Shown in pieces: positions 56,399 through 64,000 of a DNA stretch of 64,000 bases. Location: contig DATMAG010000047.1 of NCBI GenBank assembly GCA_035560235.1, positions 62,001 to 126,000 of the forward strand. The letters are read 5' to 3'. The stretch's first letter is position 1, and every line of letters begins with the position of its first letter. The notes beneath the pieces were generated by a model, which ran no database searches, was not told the DNA's origin, and saw only the letters and a program-made list of their open reading frames with translations. Made by a program: the position numbers and the translations under genes. The stretch is from DASRDU01 sp035560235 (GTDB lineage Bacteria; Acidobacteriota; Blastocatellia; RBC074).

Positions 56399-56497
56399 CC
56401 GCGACGACCAGTAACGACCTTTCCAGTTCACAGGATATAACCAGCAGGCCCGGACTCAACATCGGAGACGAGGCACCGGATTTTACTGTCAGAGCAC

Positions 56498-57436
56498 ATG
56501 AAGATAGCGAAAACATTGATGGCCCTGCTCGGCGCGGGCCTCAGCGCGGCAGTGTTCAGCATCGCGCCGCAGCAGAGAGCGGCAGTCTTCAGCCACGTCA
56601 ACATCATTACGGTTGACGGCAAAACCAGGCGCACCATTTACACGACTGACCGCTTGTTTGAAGCTCCCAACTGGTCGCCCGATGGGCGCTCGATGATTCT
56701 CAATTCGGCAGGCAAACTGTGGCGGCTGCCGGGCGAAGGCGGTTCGCCGCAACTCATCCCGACCGGCGACGTGGACAGAATCAACAACGATCACGGCATT
56801 TCGCCTGACGGCAAATGGCTGGCGATCTCAGCGGGCCAGATTTTCGTCCTGCAGTTTGAAGGCGGCACGCCGCGCCAGGTCACGACGCAGACGCCGAGTT
56901 ACTATCACGGCTGGTCGCCGGACGGAAAGACGCTTGTTTACTGCGCGCAGCGCAACGAGAACTTTGATCTGTACAGCATTCCGGTCGCAGGCGGCGAAGA
57001 GAAACGGCTGACTTACAGCCTGGCTTACGACGACGGCCCTGATTATTCGCCTGACGGCAAATGGATCTATTTCAACTCTGACCGTTCCGGTTCGTGGGAC
57101 ATCTGGCGCATTCCGGCAGACGGCGCAGGCGAACACGACGAACGCGCCGAGCGCATCACCAGCGACGATTACGAAGACTGGTTCCCGCACCCGTCGCCTG
57201 ACGGCAAATGGATCGTCTTTCTCTCATTTCAGAAGGGCACCAAAGGCCACCCGCCGAATCAGAACGTCGTGCTGCGCCTGATGCGCGCGCCGGGAGCGAA
57301 AGCAGGCAGGCCGAAGATCACCGAACTCGTGAAACTTTTCGGCGGTCAGGGCACCATCAACGTCAATTCGTGGGCGCCCGACAGCCGGCAGATCGCTTAC
57401 GTCAGTTATTCGCTGAAAAATGAATCAGACAAATGA
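56498..57436 (+). CDS. Exported TolB-like beta-propeller (PD40 repeats)
   Basis: A signal peptide (MALLGAGLSAAVFSIAPQ) precedes about five PD40 blades of the form WSPDGRSMILNSAGKLWRL, ISPDGKWLAISAG, WSPDGKTLVYCAQRNENFDL, YSPDGKWIYFNSDRSGSWDI and PSPDGKWIVFLSF. These resemble TolB and the propeller part of S9 peptidases, but no peptidase domain follows. It overlaps the next gene by 17 bases, so translation may be coupled. Confidence 0.88.
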   Translation: MKIAKTLMALLGAGLSAAVFSIAPQQRAAVFSHVNIITVDGKTRRTIYTTDRLFEAPNWSPDGRSMILNSAGKLWRLPGEGGSPQLIPTGDVDRINNDHGISPDGKWLAISAGQIFVLQFEGGTPRQVTTQTPSYYHGWSPDGKTLVYCAQRNENFDLYSIPVAGGEEKRLTYSLAYDDGPDYSPDGKWIYFNSDRSGSWDIWRIPADGAGEHDERAERITSDDYEDWFPHPSPDGKWIVFLSFQKGTKGHPPNQNVVLRLMRAPGAKAGRPKITELVKLFGGQGTINVNSWAPDSRQIAYVSYSLKNESDK

Positions 57437-57848
57437 AAAGCTGAAGCTCGTCTACACCATCTTCTGCGAGGACGTGCGCTTTGAAGCATCGAATCACCTG
57501 AGCCTGATGGGCGTCGCGCATCAGCTCATCGTGCCGCAACTGCCGATCACGATGATCAAGTTCGCGGTCGTCAATCACTGGACGGGCGAAGGGCAGTACC
57601 TGAGCGAAGTGCGCATTCTTTCGCCCGACCGGATGCAGACGATTGCTGTGTCGCAGCCGTCCGGCTTCGTCGTGCCGCCCGATGGTTACTCGGACAACGT
57701 GACGGTCTTCGTCAATCTGAATTTCTATCAGCCCGGCAATCACGTGGTTCAGACGCTGATCAATTCGAATTTGTATTCCGAAACGCTGCTGCCGGTGAGG
57801 GTGGCGCAACAGCCGCCGCCCGTGACTCAGAGCGAACAGATTCATTGA
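57420..57848 (+). CDS. Small protein resembling DUF6941
   Basis: The 142-residue protein starts with LKLVYTIFCEDVRFEASNHL, then SLMGVAHQLIVPQLPITMIK, and a beta-rich C-terminal half with VTVFVNLNFYQPGNHVVQTL. The early CEDVR pattern fits DUF6941-type hypothetical proteins. Function is unknown. It overlaps the TolB-like gene at its start and the Uma2 gene region at its end. Confidence 0.65.
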   Translation: MNQTNEKLKLVYTIFCEDVRFEASNHLSLMGVAHQLIVPQLPITMIKFAVVNHWTGEGQYLSEVRILSPDRMQTIAVSQPSGFVVPPDGYSDNVTVFVNLNFYQPGNHVVQTLINSNLYSETLLPVRVAQQPPPVTQSEQIH

Positions 57849-57859
57849 GACAAAGCCTG

Positions 57860-58525
57860 ATGGCCTTACCAGCAGAAAAACCGCTGCCGCGCCGCTACAC
57901 GCCGGAGGAGTACATAGAGCTGGAGCGCGCGGCGGATTACAAAAGCGAATACATTGACGGCTACATTTACGCAATGGCCGGAGCCAGCCCGACTCACTGC
58001 GCGATTGCCGCCAATGCAACCATCGCGCCTGGTGTTCAGTTGAAAGGCAGCCGCTGCCGGGTCTTTTCAGGTGATCTGAAGATTGCCACTGATCTCAAGG
58101 GTCATTACACCTGTGCCGATGTCGTGATCGTCTTCGGGACTCCGCGTTATCACGACAAATTTCAGGACGTGCTGCTCAACCCGACGCTCGTGGTCGAAGT
58201 GCTGTCGCTTTCAACCGAAGCCTGTGACCGCGGAGAAAAGTTCAAACGCTATCGTCGCGTGGCGTTGCTGACCGATTACATTCTGATTTCGCAGGATCAG
58301 CCCCTCGTCGAACACTTCAGCCGACAGGGTGACGGCTGGGCGCTGAATGGCGCCGATCGCCTCAGCCGGAAGCTGCAGGTGAAGTCACTCAAATGCACGC
58401 TGTCACTGGCCGATGTTTACAGTGGCATCTCTTTTTCCAGAGCCGGTAAAACGGGCAGACCAGGTAAAAAACGCAAACAATCATCAGAAGGGATGAAAGA
58501 AAATGGATCAGGCCGTACTCGATAA
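57860..58525 (+). CDS. Uma2-family putative nuclease (copy 3)
   Basis: The ATG at 57860 gives 221 residues with DYKSEYIDGYIYAMAGASPT, YTCADVVIVFGTPRYHD, PTLVVEVLSLSTEACDRGEK and FKRYRRVALLTDYILI, the family PD-(D/E)XK residues. A TTG five codons earlier is possible. The last 22 bases overlap the transketolase start; the basic C-terminal tail lies in this overlap. It is the most diverged of the three copies in this window. Confidence 0.88.
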   Translation: MALPAEKPLPRRYTPEEYIELERAADYKSEYIDGYIYAMAGASPTHCAIAANATIAPGVQLKGSRCRVFSGDLKIATDLKGHYTCADVVIVFGTPRYHDKFQDVLLNPTLVVEVLSLSTEACDRGEKFKRYRRVALLTDYILISQDQPLVEHFSRQGDGWALNGADRLSRKLQVKSLKCTLSLADVYSGISFSRAGKTGRPGKKRKQSSEGMKENGSGRTR

Positions 58526-60512
58526 ACTCTGCATCAACACGATTCGCACGCTTTCGATGGATGCCGTTCAAAAAGCCAGCTCCGGTCATCCTGGCATGCC
58601 GATGGGGATGGCTCCGGCGGCATACGTGCTGTGGACGCGCGTCATGCGCTACAACCCGAAGCAGCCGAAATGGGCCAACCGCGACCGCTTTGTGCTGTCA
58701 GCCGGTCACGGTTCGATGCTGCTTTACAGCATGCTTTACCTGACGGGTTACGATGATTACACGCTCGATCAGTTGAAGAACTTCCGGCAGTGGGACAGCC
58801 TCACGCCCGGCCACCCTGAATCGGAACTGAGCGATGCAGTGGAAACAACGACCGGGCCGCTCGGTCAGGGTTTTGCCAACGGCGTCGGAATGGCGATAGG
58901 CGCGGAATACCTGGCTTCGCAGTTCAATCGTCCGGGTCACGATCTGTTTGATTATCACATCTACGCCATCGTTTCGGACGGCGACCTGATGGAAGGCGTC
59001 GCCGCCGAAGCCGCTTCGCTCGCCGGGCATCTGAAACTCGGTCGGCTGATCTATCTCTACGATGACAACGACATTTCGCTCGACGGGCCAACCTCAATGT
59101 CTTACAGCGAAGATCGCGTGAAGCGGTTTGAAGCTTACGGCTGGCACGTTCAGACGGTGGACGGCCTCGACACCGCCGCGATTGAAAACGCGCTGCGCGC
59201 AGCGCAGCAGGATCCGCGCCCGTCACTCATCTGCACTAAAACAATCATCGGTTACGGCTCGCCCAACAAACAGGGAACAAACAAGGCGCACGGCGAACCG
59301 CTCGGCCCGGACGAAGTGAAACTGGCCAAAGAGAATCTTGGCTGGCCTTATGCCGAACCGTTCACTGTGCCGGAAGAGGCGCTCGCCGTCTTTCGTGAGG
59401 CAGTCGAACGCGGCGCGCAGCTTGAATCGGCGTGGAATGAAAAGTTCGCCGCTTATGAACAGGCCCATCCCGACCTGGCCGCCAGATGGCGCGCCTGGTC
59501 TGAAGGCCATCTGCCCGCAGGCTGGCAGGAAAAACTGCCCGTCTTTGAAGCGGGCAAGGATGTGGCCACACGCGACGCTTCGGGCAAAGTCATCAATGCG
59601 CTGGCCGCTGCCGTGCCAATGCTGATTGGCGGCTCGGCTGATCTGCGCACTTCAAACAAGACGTTCATCAACGGTTCGCCCGAATTCAGCGTCGAACACC
59701 GCGACGGGCGCAATCTGAATTTCGGCGTGCGCGAACACGCGATGGGTTCGGCGCTCAACGGCCTTGCGCTCACCCGCCCGCTGATTCCCTTTGGCGGCAC
59801 GTTCCTGGTCTTTTCGCAATACATGCTGCCGCCGGTGCGCCTGGCCGCGATGATGGGCCTGCAAACGATTTATGTGTGGACGCACGACAGCATCGGCGTG
59901 GGCGAAGACGGCCCGACGCATCAGCCGGTCGAACACCTGCCCGCGCTGCGGGCCATTCCGAACCTGACCGTGATTCGTCCGGCTGACGCGAATGAAACCG
60001 CATACGCGTGGCGCGCCGCGCTCGAAAACACGCACGGCCCGACCGCGCTGATTCTTTCACGCCAGGGACTGCCAACCTGGGATCGCGCGAAATTCGGCGC
60101 AGCCGACGGCACGCTGAAAGGCGCTTACGTCCTGGCCGATGCCGAAGGCGGCAGAATTGATGTGATCCTGATTGCCACCGGCTCAGAAGTTGCGGTGGCG
60201 ATGGGCGCGCGCGAAAAGCTCGCCGCCGAAAATATCAATGCCCGCGTCGTCAGCATGCCGAGCTGGGAACTCTTTGAGAAACAGCCGCAGGATTACCGCG
60301 ATTCAGTGCTGCCGCCCGCCGTCACTGCGCGCCTGTCCATCGAAGCTGCCGTCCCGCTCGGCTGGGAACGCTACACCGGCGCGCAGGGCCGCACGCTGGG
60401 GATGGTCACGTTCGGCGCATCGGCTCCAATTAAAGTTGTGATGGAGAAATTTGGCTTCACGCCCGATTACGTGGCGCAGCGGGCAAAGGAACTGCTCGGC
60501 AGGCAGAGCTGA
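58503..60512 (+). CDS. tkt: Transketolase
   Basis: Transketolase moves two-carbon units in the pentose phosphate pathway. The 669-residue protein has SSGHPGMPMGMAPAAYVLW, the thiamine-diphosphate motif SDGDLMEGVAAEAASLAGHL followed by LYDDNDIS, and a pyrimidine-domain FGVREHAMGSALNGLAL with the catalytic glutamate. THDSIGVGEDGPTHQPVEH follows. The family length is normal. It overlaps the Uma2 gene by 23 bases. Confidence 0.97.
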   Translation: MDQAVLDKLCINTIRTLSMDAVQKASSGHPGMPMGMAPAAYVLWTRVMRYNPKQPKWANRDRFVLSAGHGSMLLYSMLYLTGYDDYTLDQLKNFRQWDSLTPGHPESELSDAVETTTGPLGQGFANGVGMAIGAEYLASQFNRPGHDLFDYHIYAIVSDGDLMEGVAAEAASLAGHLKLGRLIYLYDDNDISLDGPTSMSYSEDRVKRFEAYGWHVQTVDGLDTAAIENALRAAQQDPRPSLICTKTIIGYGSPNKQGTNKAHGEPLGPDEVKLAKENLGWPYAEPFTVPEEALAVFREAVERGAQLESAWNEKFAAYEQAHPDLAARWRAWSEGHLPAGWQEKLPVFEAGKDVATRDASGKVINALAAAVPMLIGGSADLRTSNKTFINGSPEFSVEHRDGRNLNFGVREHAMGSALNGLALTRPLIPFGGTFLVFSQYMLPPVRLAAMMGLQTIYVWTHDSIGVGEDGPTHQPVEHLPALRAIPNLTVIRPADANETAYAWRAALENTHGPTALILSRQGLPTWDRAKFGAADGTLKGAYVLADAEGGRIDVILIATGSEVAVAMGAREKLAAENINARVVSMPSWELFEKQPQDYRDSVLPPAVTARLSIEAAVPLGWERYTGAQGRTLGMVTFGASAPIKVVMEKFGFTPDYVAQRAKELLGRQS

Positions 60513-60592
60513 GGCATTAGCGTGCGGCGGCTTCACTGCTGGATAATAGAGACTGATCTGAAATTCGCTGCGCGTCCCGGAGGTATCAGATA

Positions 60593-60871
60593 ATGACGAT
60601 TACACTCAAACCTGAAATCGAGGAGATTGTTAATGAGCGTGTCAGAAGCGGCGCATACCGTTCTGCTGAAGAAGTGATTCTGACCGGACTGCGCCTGCTT
60701 CAGGCGCAGGAGGAAAAACTGGCGGAGCTGAAGCCCGCGCTTCAGGCCGGTCTTGATGACATCAGAAACGGGCGCTTCACAACTGCCACCACTGATGATG
60801 AACTTGATTCACTGGCGGCTGAAATCATCAGCCAGACACAGGAAACTACACCTCAGGTGAAGCAACCGTGA
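60593..60871 (+). CDS. ParD-like antitoxin
   Basis: The 92-residue protein begins MTITLKPEIEEIVNERVRSG and AYRSAEEVILTGLRLLQAQE, a ribbon-helix-helix DNA-binding region like ParD/CopG. A C-terminal tail to wrap the toxin follows. A strong GGAGG site precedes its ATG. Its stop overlaps the toxin GTG by four bases (GTGA). Confidence 0.88.
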   Translation: MTITLKPEIEEIVNERVRSGAYRSAEEVILTGLRLLQAQEEKLAELKPALQAGLDDIRNGRFTTATTDDELDSLAAEIISQTQETTPQVKQP

Positions 60872-61179
60872 CGCGCCAGATCAATGTTACTGACACAGCC
60901 AAAGCTGATTTGAAGCAGATCCATGAATACATCGCTCGCAACAACGCTGAAGCCGCCAGCAGGCTGGTCAGGGAAATCACCCGTAAATTCGCAGCGCTGC
61001 GCGATCATCCCCTGACGGGCCGACCACGTGACTGTCTGCTGCTCAACCTGCGCAGCTTTCCGGTCAGAAAGTACGTCATCTTCTATCAACCGTTTGAAGA
61101 CAGGATTGATATTCTTCGCGTTCTGCACAGCTCGCGGGATATTGACAGCGAGTTTGAGAGGTTCTTTGAGTCACTTTAG
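60868..61179 (+). CDS. ParE-like toxin (RelE/ParE superfamily)
   Basis: The 103-residue protein has VTDTAKADLKQIHEYIARNN, LRDHPLTGRPRD, FPVRKYVIFYQPFEDRIDIL and RVLHSSRDIDSEF, the pattern of ParE, which inhibits gyrase, rather than RelE mRNA interferases. GTG 60868 is in the GTGA overlap with the antitoxin. The promoter should be shared and autorepressed by the complex. It is followed by a perfect palindrome. Confidence 0.9.
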   Translation: MTRQINVTDTAKADLKQIHEYIARNNAEAASRLVREITRKFAALRDHPLTGRPRDCLLLNLRSFPVRKYVIFYQPFEDRIDILRVLHSSRDIDSEFERFFESL

Positions 61180-61193
61180 TCCTGAACCTGGTC

Positions 61194-61300
61194 TTCAGCC
61201 ACGAATTAACACGAATCGGCACGAATTGAAGAAACAGCCGCGCGAAATCCGTCTGACTGGTTTTATAATTCGTGCCGATTCGTGTTAATTCGTGGCTGAA
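61194..61300. repeat. Perfect 34-bp palindrome (CACGAATTAACACGAATCGG words)
   Basis: The left arm 61194-61227 and right arm 61267-61300 are exact complements over 34 bases around a 39-base loop. Each arm repeats CACGAATNNN units. It lies between the ParE stop and the P450 start, and the spurious early start of the P450 frame falls inside it. Confidence 0.9.
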
Positions 61301-61325
61301 ATCTTTTGTGGAGCAGCAGGACAAA

Positions 61326-62675
61326 ATGGCCGCCGCAATCTCTCCTCCGCCGGAATACACCGGTTCATCCTTCGCCAACATTCTCGGCATTCGCCGCGAC
61401 CGTCTGGAATTTCTCTCAAGGCTCAAACGCGAACACGGTGACGTGGTGCGCTTTCGCGTCGGGCCGCAGGAAGTCTGGCTGCTGTCGCATCCCGATCAGA
61501 TCCGCGAGGTGCTGGTCGTCAATCAGCGCCGGATGATGAAAGGGCGCGGGCTGCAAATGGCCAAAAAGCTGCTTGGCGAAGGGCTGCTGACGAGCGAAGG
61601 CGAATTTCACCTGCGCCAGCGCCGCCTGGTGCAGCCGGCCTTTCACCGGCAGCGCGTGGCCGCTTACGCCGCGACGATGAGCGATTATGCGGCGAAGCTG
61701 CGCGAACGGTGGGCGCTGCTGCCGCCCGGCGCGCAGGTTGATCTGTCGCAGGAGATGATGCAGCTTGCCCTGCTGATTGCGGGCAAGACGCTCTTTGACG
61801 CCGATGTCGAACACGAAGCCCGCGAGGTCGGCCAGGCGCTGACCGACACGATGCAGCTTTTTGATCGCGTGGCGACGCCGTTTGCCGAACTGCTCTCGAA
61901 ACTGCCGCTGCCCTCCAATCGCCGCTTCTTCAGGGCAAAGCAGAAACTCGACAGCATCATTTACCGCATCATCAACGAGCGCCGGAAAAGCGGCGAGGAT
62001 CGCGGCGACTTTCTTTCAATGCTGCTGATGGCGCGGGACGATGAAGGCGGCACGGGCCGGATGACCGATGAACAGGTGCGCGACGAGGCGATGACCATCT
62101 TTCTGGCCGGACACGAAACCACGGCGAATGCGCTGACGTGGACGTGGTATCTGCTCTCGCAGCATCCCGAAGTCGAAGCGAAACTGCACGCCGAAATTGA
62201 CGCTGTGCTGCAGGGCCGCCTGCCGGGCTATGAAGACACGGCCAGGCTGCGGTACGCTGAAATGGTGATGGCCGAATCAATGCGGCTCTATCCGCCCGCG
62301 TGGCTGCTTGGCCGCCGCACTCTTGAAGATGTGGAAGTTGGCGGCCACCTGATTCCGCAGGGCGCGCTGATTCTGATGAGCCAGTATCTCGTGCATCACG
62401 ACGCGCGCTGGTTTCCCGATCCTGAACGGTTTGAGCCTGAACGCTGGACGCCCGAAGCCAGGGAAGCGCGCCCGAAGTTTTCATACTTCCCCTTCGGCGG
62501 CGGCACGCGCACCTGCATCGGTGAAGCCTTCGCGTGGATGGAAGGCGTGCTGGTCATCGCCACGATTGCACAACGCTGGAAGCTGCGCCTCGCCGCAGGT
62601 CATCCGGTCGGTTTGCAACCACTCGTCACGCTGCGCCCGAAATACGGAATGAAAATGACACTGGAACAACGATGA
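61326..62675 (+). CDS. Cytochrome P450
   Basis: From ATG 61326 the 449-residue protein has the oxygen-activation helix FLAGHETTANALTW (I helix), the ExxR motif AESMRLYPPAWLLGRRT, a PERF/W-type PERFEPERW, and the haem loop FPFGGGTRTCIGEAFAW with the cysteine ligand. It resembles CYP110-like bacterial P450s acting on fatty acids, terpenes or alkanes; the substrate is unknown. No redox partner is adjacent. Codons upstream of ATG 61326 belong to the palindrome. It is followed by another repeat before the EF-P gene. Confidence 0.93.
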   Translation: MAAAISPPPEYTGSSFANILGIRRDRLEFLSRLKREHGDVVRFRVGPQEVWLLSHPDQIREVLVVNQRRMMKGRGLQMAKKLLGEGLLTSEGEFHLRQRRLVQPAFHRQRVAAYAATMSDYAAKLRERWALLPPGAQVDLSQEMMQLALLIAGKTLFDADVEHEAREVGQALTDTMQLFDRVATPFAELLSKLPLPSNRRFFRAKQKLDSIIYRIINERRKSGEDRGDFLSMLLMARDDEGGTGRMTDEQVRDEAMTIFLAGHETTANALTWTWYLLSQHPEVEAKLHAEIDAVLQGRLPGYEDTARLRYAEMVMAESMRLYPPAWLLGRRTLEDVEVGGHLIPQGALILMSQYLVHHDARWFPDPERFEPERWTPEAREARPKFSYFPFGGGTRTCIGEAFAWMEGVLVIATIAQRWKLRLAAGHPVGLQPLVTLRPKYGMKMTLEQR

Positions 62676-62688
62676 AATAATGGAATCA

Positions 62689-62817
62689 TCCACGAAGCCA
62701 CGCGAAGAAGAGAAGAAAAGGAGAAAAGGGGAAAAGGAGAAGGGGAGAATAAGTCAGCAATCCTGACTGCGTCTTTCCTGTCTCTTTCCTTCGTGATTCT
62801 TCGCGTGGCTTCGTGGA
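62689..62817. repeat. Perfect 21-bp palindrome (CCACGAAGCCACGCGAAGAA words)
   Basis: TCCACGAAGCCACGCGAAG (with AA, 62689-62709) is an exact inverted copy of 62797-62817 across an 87-base purine-rich loop with repeated AGAAAAGGAGAAAAGG words. It is related to the repeat at 24996. It begins 14 bases after the P450 stop. Confidence 0.85.
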
Positions 62818-62837
62818 AAAAATAACTGTAAACAAAT

Positions 62838-63410
62838 ATGGCACTCATTGGAGCAAACGAACTGAAACGCAAAATGGCCATCAGCGTTGATGGTCAGCCT
62901 TACACCGTGACTGAAGTCACTTTCGCTGCGCCGTCGGCGCGCGGCGCATCAACGATGGTGCGGACGCGGCTCAGACACCTGCTGACCGGCGCGGTGCTCG
63001 AAAAATCATTCAGGACCAGCGAAAAGTTTGAGGAATGCGATGTCGAACTGACTCCGGCTTCGTTCCTGTACGCTGACGGCGCGGGTTTTCATTTCATGGA
63101 CGAAAGCACATACGACAACTTTGCTTTCACTGCCGAACAGATTGGCGATGATCGCTTCTATCTGAAAGATGGTCTGTCATTGCAGGTGCTCAAATACAAC
63201 GGCGATCCGGTGTCGCTGCAACTGCCGCCATTCGTCGAACTGACCGTGACCGAAACCGAACCCGGCATTGCGGGCAACAGCGCCTCAGGCGGCACGACCA
63301 GGCAGGCGACTGTGGAGACAGGCTTGCAGGTGCGCGTGCCGCTCTTCATCAAAGAGGGTGAAGTCATTCGCGTCAGCACACAATCAGGCGAATTCGATGG
63401 TCGCGCCTGA
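62838..63410 (+). CDS. Elongation factor P-like protein of the EfpL/YeiP type
   Basis: The 190-residue protein has all three EF-P domains: an N-terminal KOW-like barrel (MALIGANELKRKMAISVDGQ), OB domains with FHFMDESTYDNFAF, and the C-terminal GLQVRVPLFIKEGEVIRVST. The tip loop reads APSARGASTMVRTRLRHL. It thus has SARGAST where canonical EF-P has PGKGQA, with no modifiable lysine. The same shape is seen in E. coli YeiP (TARGAAT), now described as EfpL, which helps ribosomes at stalling motifs. Rescue of polyproline stalling is therefore likely, without the EpmA/EarP modification system. Confidence 0.85.
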   Translation: MALIGANELKRKMAISVDGQPYTVTEVTFAAPSARGASTMVRTRLRHLLTGAVLEKSFRTSEKFEECDVELTPASFLYADGAGFHFMDESTYDNFAFTAEQIGDDRFYLKDGLSLQVLKYNGDPVSLQLPPFVELTVTETEPGIAGNSASGGTTRQATVETGLQVRVPLFIKEGEVIRVSTQSGEFDGRA

Positions 63411-63426
63411 AGAAAGGTCAGCCCCG

Positions 63427-64000
63427 ATGAATTACGGCAGAAAAATTTCAGCGGTTACCCTTGTCACTCTCATACTCGGAACAATGGCTGTGGCGCAAAC
63501 AAAATCGCTTCCTGACTTCTCTGCCCTGCCCGAAAACAAAGAACTGCCCGACCCGCTGGTGATGTTTGACGGCAGGCGCATCACGACGCCGGAGCAGTGG
63601 CTCAAACAGCGACGGCCTGAGCTGAAACAACTCTTTCAGCATTACATGTACGGCTACTTTCCGCCTGCGCCGAAAAAGATCAGCGCGACGGTGCGGCGCA
63701 CTGATAAAAACTTTTTCGGCGGCAAGGCCACGCTGAAGGAGATCACGATTGGCTTCGACCCCGCCGCCGCGCCGAAACTCAACCTGCTGCTGATTGTGCC
63801 GAACCGTCGCCAGGGCCGCGCGCCTGTCATTCTCGGCATCAACTTCTGTGGCAACCACGCAGTAGTCAATGATTCGTCAGTCGCGCTGCCGCAGGGCTGG
63901 ATGCCGAAATTCTGCCAGGGCGTCAAAGACAATCGCGCAACTGACGCAGGGCGCGGCAGCAACGAAAGCGGCTGGGCCGCCGAACAGACGATTGATCGCG
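63427..64000 (+). CDS. Glucuronoyl esterase-like (CE15-type) alpha/beta hydrolase, N-terminal part
   Basis: The protein begins with a signal peptide (AVTLVTLILGTMAVAQ) and has the region PEQWLKQRRPELKQLFQHYM and YGYFPPAPKKISATVRRTDK. Then follow PKLNLLLIVPNRRQGRAPVI and LGINFCGNHAVVNDSSVALP, a start typical of bacterial CE15 glucuronoyl methylesterases and related acetylxylan esterase-type proteins. The catalytic Ser-His-Glu/Asp lie beyond the window. It probably degrades plant glucuronoxylan esters. It runs off the end of the window. Confidence 0.8.
   Translation, partial: MNYGRKISAVTLVTLILGTMAVAQTKSLPDFSALPENKELPDPLVMFDGRRITTPEQWLKQRRPELKQLFQHYMYGYFPPAPKKISATVRRTDKNFFGGKATLKEITIGFDPAAAPKLNLLLIVPNRRQGRAPVILGINFCGNHAVVNDSSVALPQGWMPKFCQGVKDNRATDAGRGSNESGWAAEQTIDR

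Noticed and set aside
61194..62817. Palindromes flanking the cytochrome P450 gene read as terminal inverted repeats of a mobile element
   Set aside because: The two repeats are different sequences, each a self-contained palindrome, and no transposase or target duplication is seen.

Overview
The window is a densely packed bacterial chromosome segment. It is moderately GC-rich, uses ATG, GTG and TTG starts, and has clear Shine-Dalgarno sites at many genes. No phage, plasmid, rRNA or CRISPR signal is visible. The gene content best fits Acidobacteriota, perhaps Blastocatellia. This is inferred from an atpD-atpC pair separated from the rest of the ATP synthase genes, a bacterial deoxyhypusine-synthase-like gene, several Uma2-family genes, TPR-bearing sigma-54 activators, a metallophosphatase-like/multihaem cytochrome fusion and many palindromic intergenic repeats. 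The assignment is by gene content, not by a phylogenetic marker.

Region 1 to 11 kb: a partial serine hydrolase, then a minus-strand information-processing block in transcription order tadA, tRNA-Ser(CGA), tRNA-Ser(GGA), SRP RNA and dnaX. A small lysine-rich plus-strand gene lies between the RNA genes and dnaX. Next come two small coiled-coil genes, a Ycf48-like Asp-box protein, a ClC-channel CBS remnant, gatA, gatC, a DciA/DUF721 gene and the cytochrome fusion. Region 11 to 25 kb: maf, a large TPR/AAA+/Fis sigma-54 activator, an exported truncated haemoglobin, a methyltransferase, class I fructose-bisphosphate aldolase, a Uma2 protein, a frameshifted TlpA-like protein, a CPA2 antiporter, an unknown membrane protein and glycerol kinase.

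Region 25 to 38 kb: a YdcF-like gene; a tight four-gene minus-strand operon (response regulator, TPR/YaiO-type outer-membrane barrel, HEAT-repeat membrane protein, GT2 synthase) that looks like a polysaccharide synthesis and export unit; a second sigma-54 activator paralogous to the first; a deoxyhypusine-synthase-like enzyme; Uma2; atpD and atpC.

Region 38 to 42 kb is the most unusual part. It is a plus-strand operon of a membrane zinc-ribbon protein, a small membrane zinc-ribbon protein with an apparent frameshift, a P-loop GTPase with a C-terminal RanBP2-like zinc finger, and a protein resembling GTPase-associated GAP1 components of predicted NTP-dependent conflict systems. Region 42 to 50 kb: DUF4230 and BamE-like proteins, an orphan DNA methyltransferase, then a lipid or envelope operon (radical SAM, diacylglycerol-type glycosyltransferase, FabG-like reductase, DedA-PAP2 fusion, small membrane protein) and an NCS2 purine permease.

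Region 50 to 64 kb: a YVTN-propeller/phosphoesterase fusion, a serine protease behind a well-matched sigma-54 promoter, PhoD, a TolB-like propeller, a small DUF6941-like gene, Uma2, transketolase, a ParD/ParE pair, a cytochrome P450, an EF-P paralogue of the EfpL/YeiP type and the start of a CE15-like esterase. At least nine intergenic gaps, plus a tRNA spacer, carry unrelated long palindromes. Most of these are built from short words repeated within each arm.
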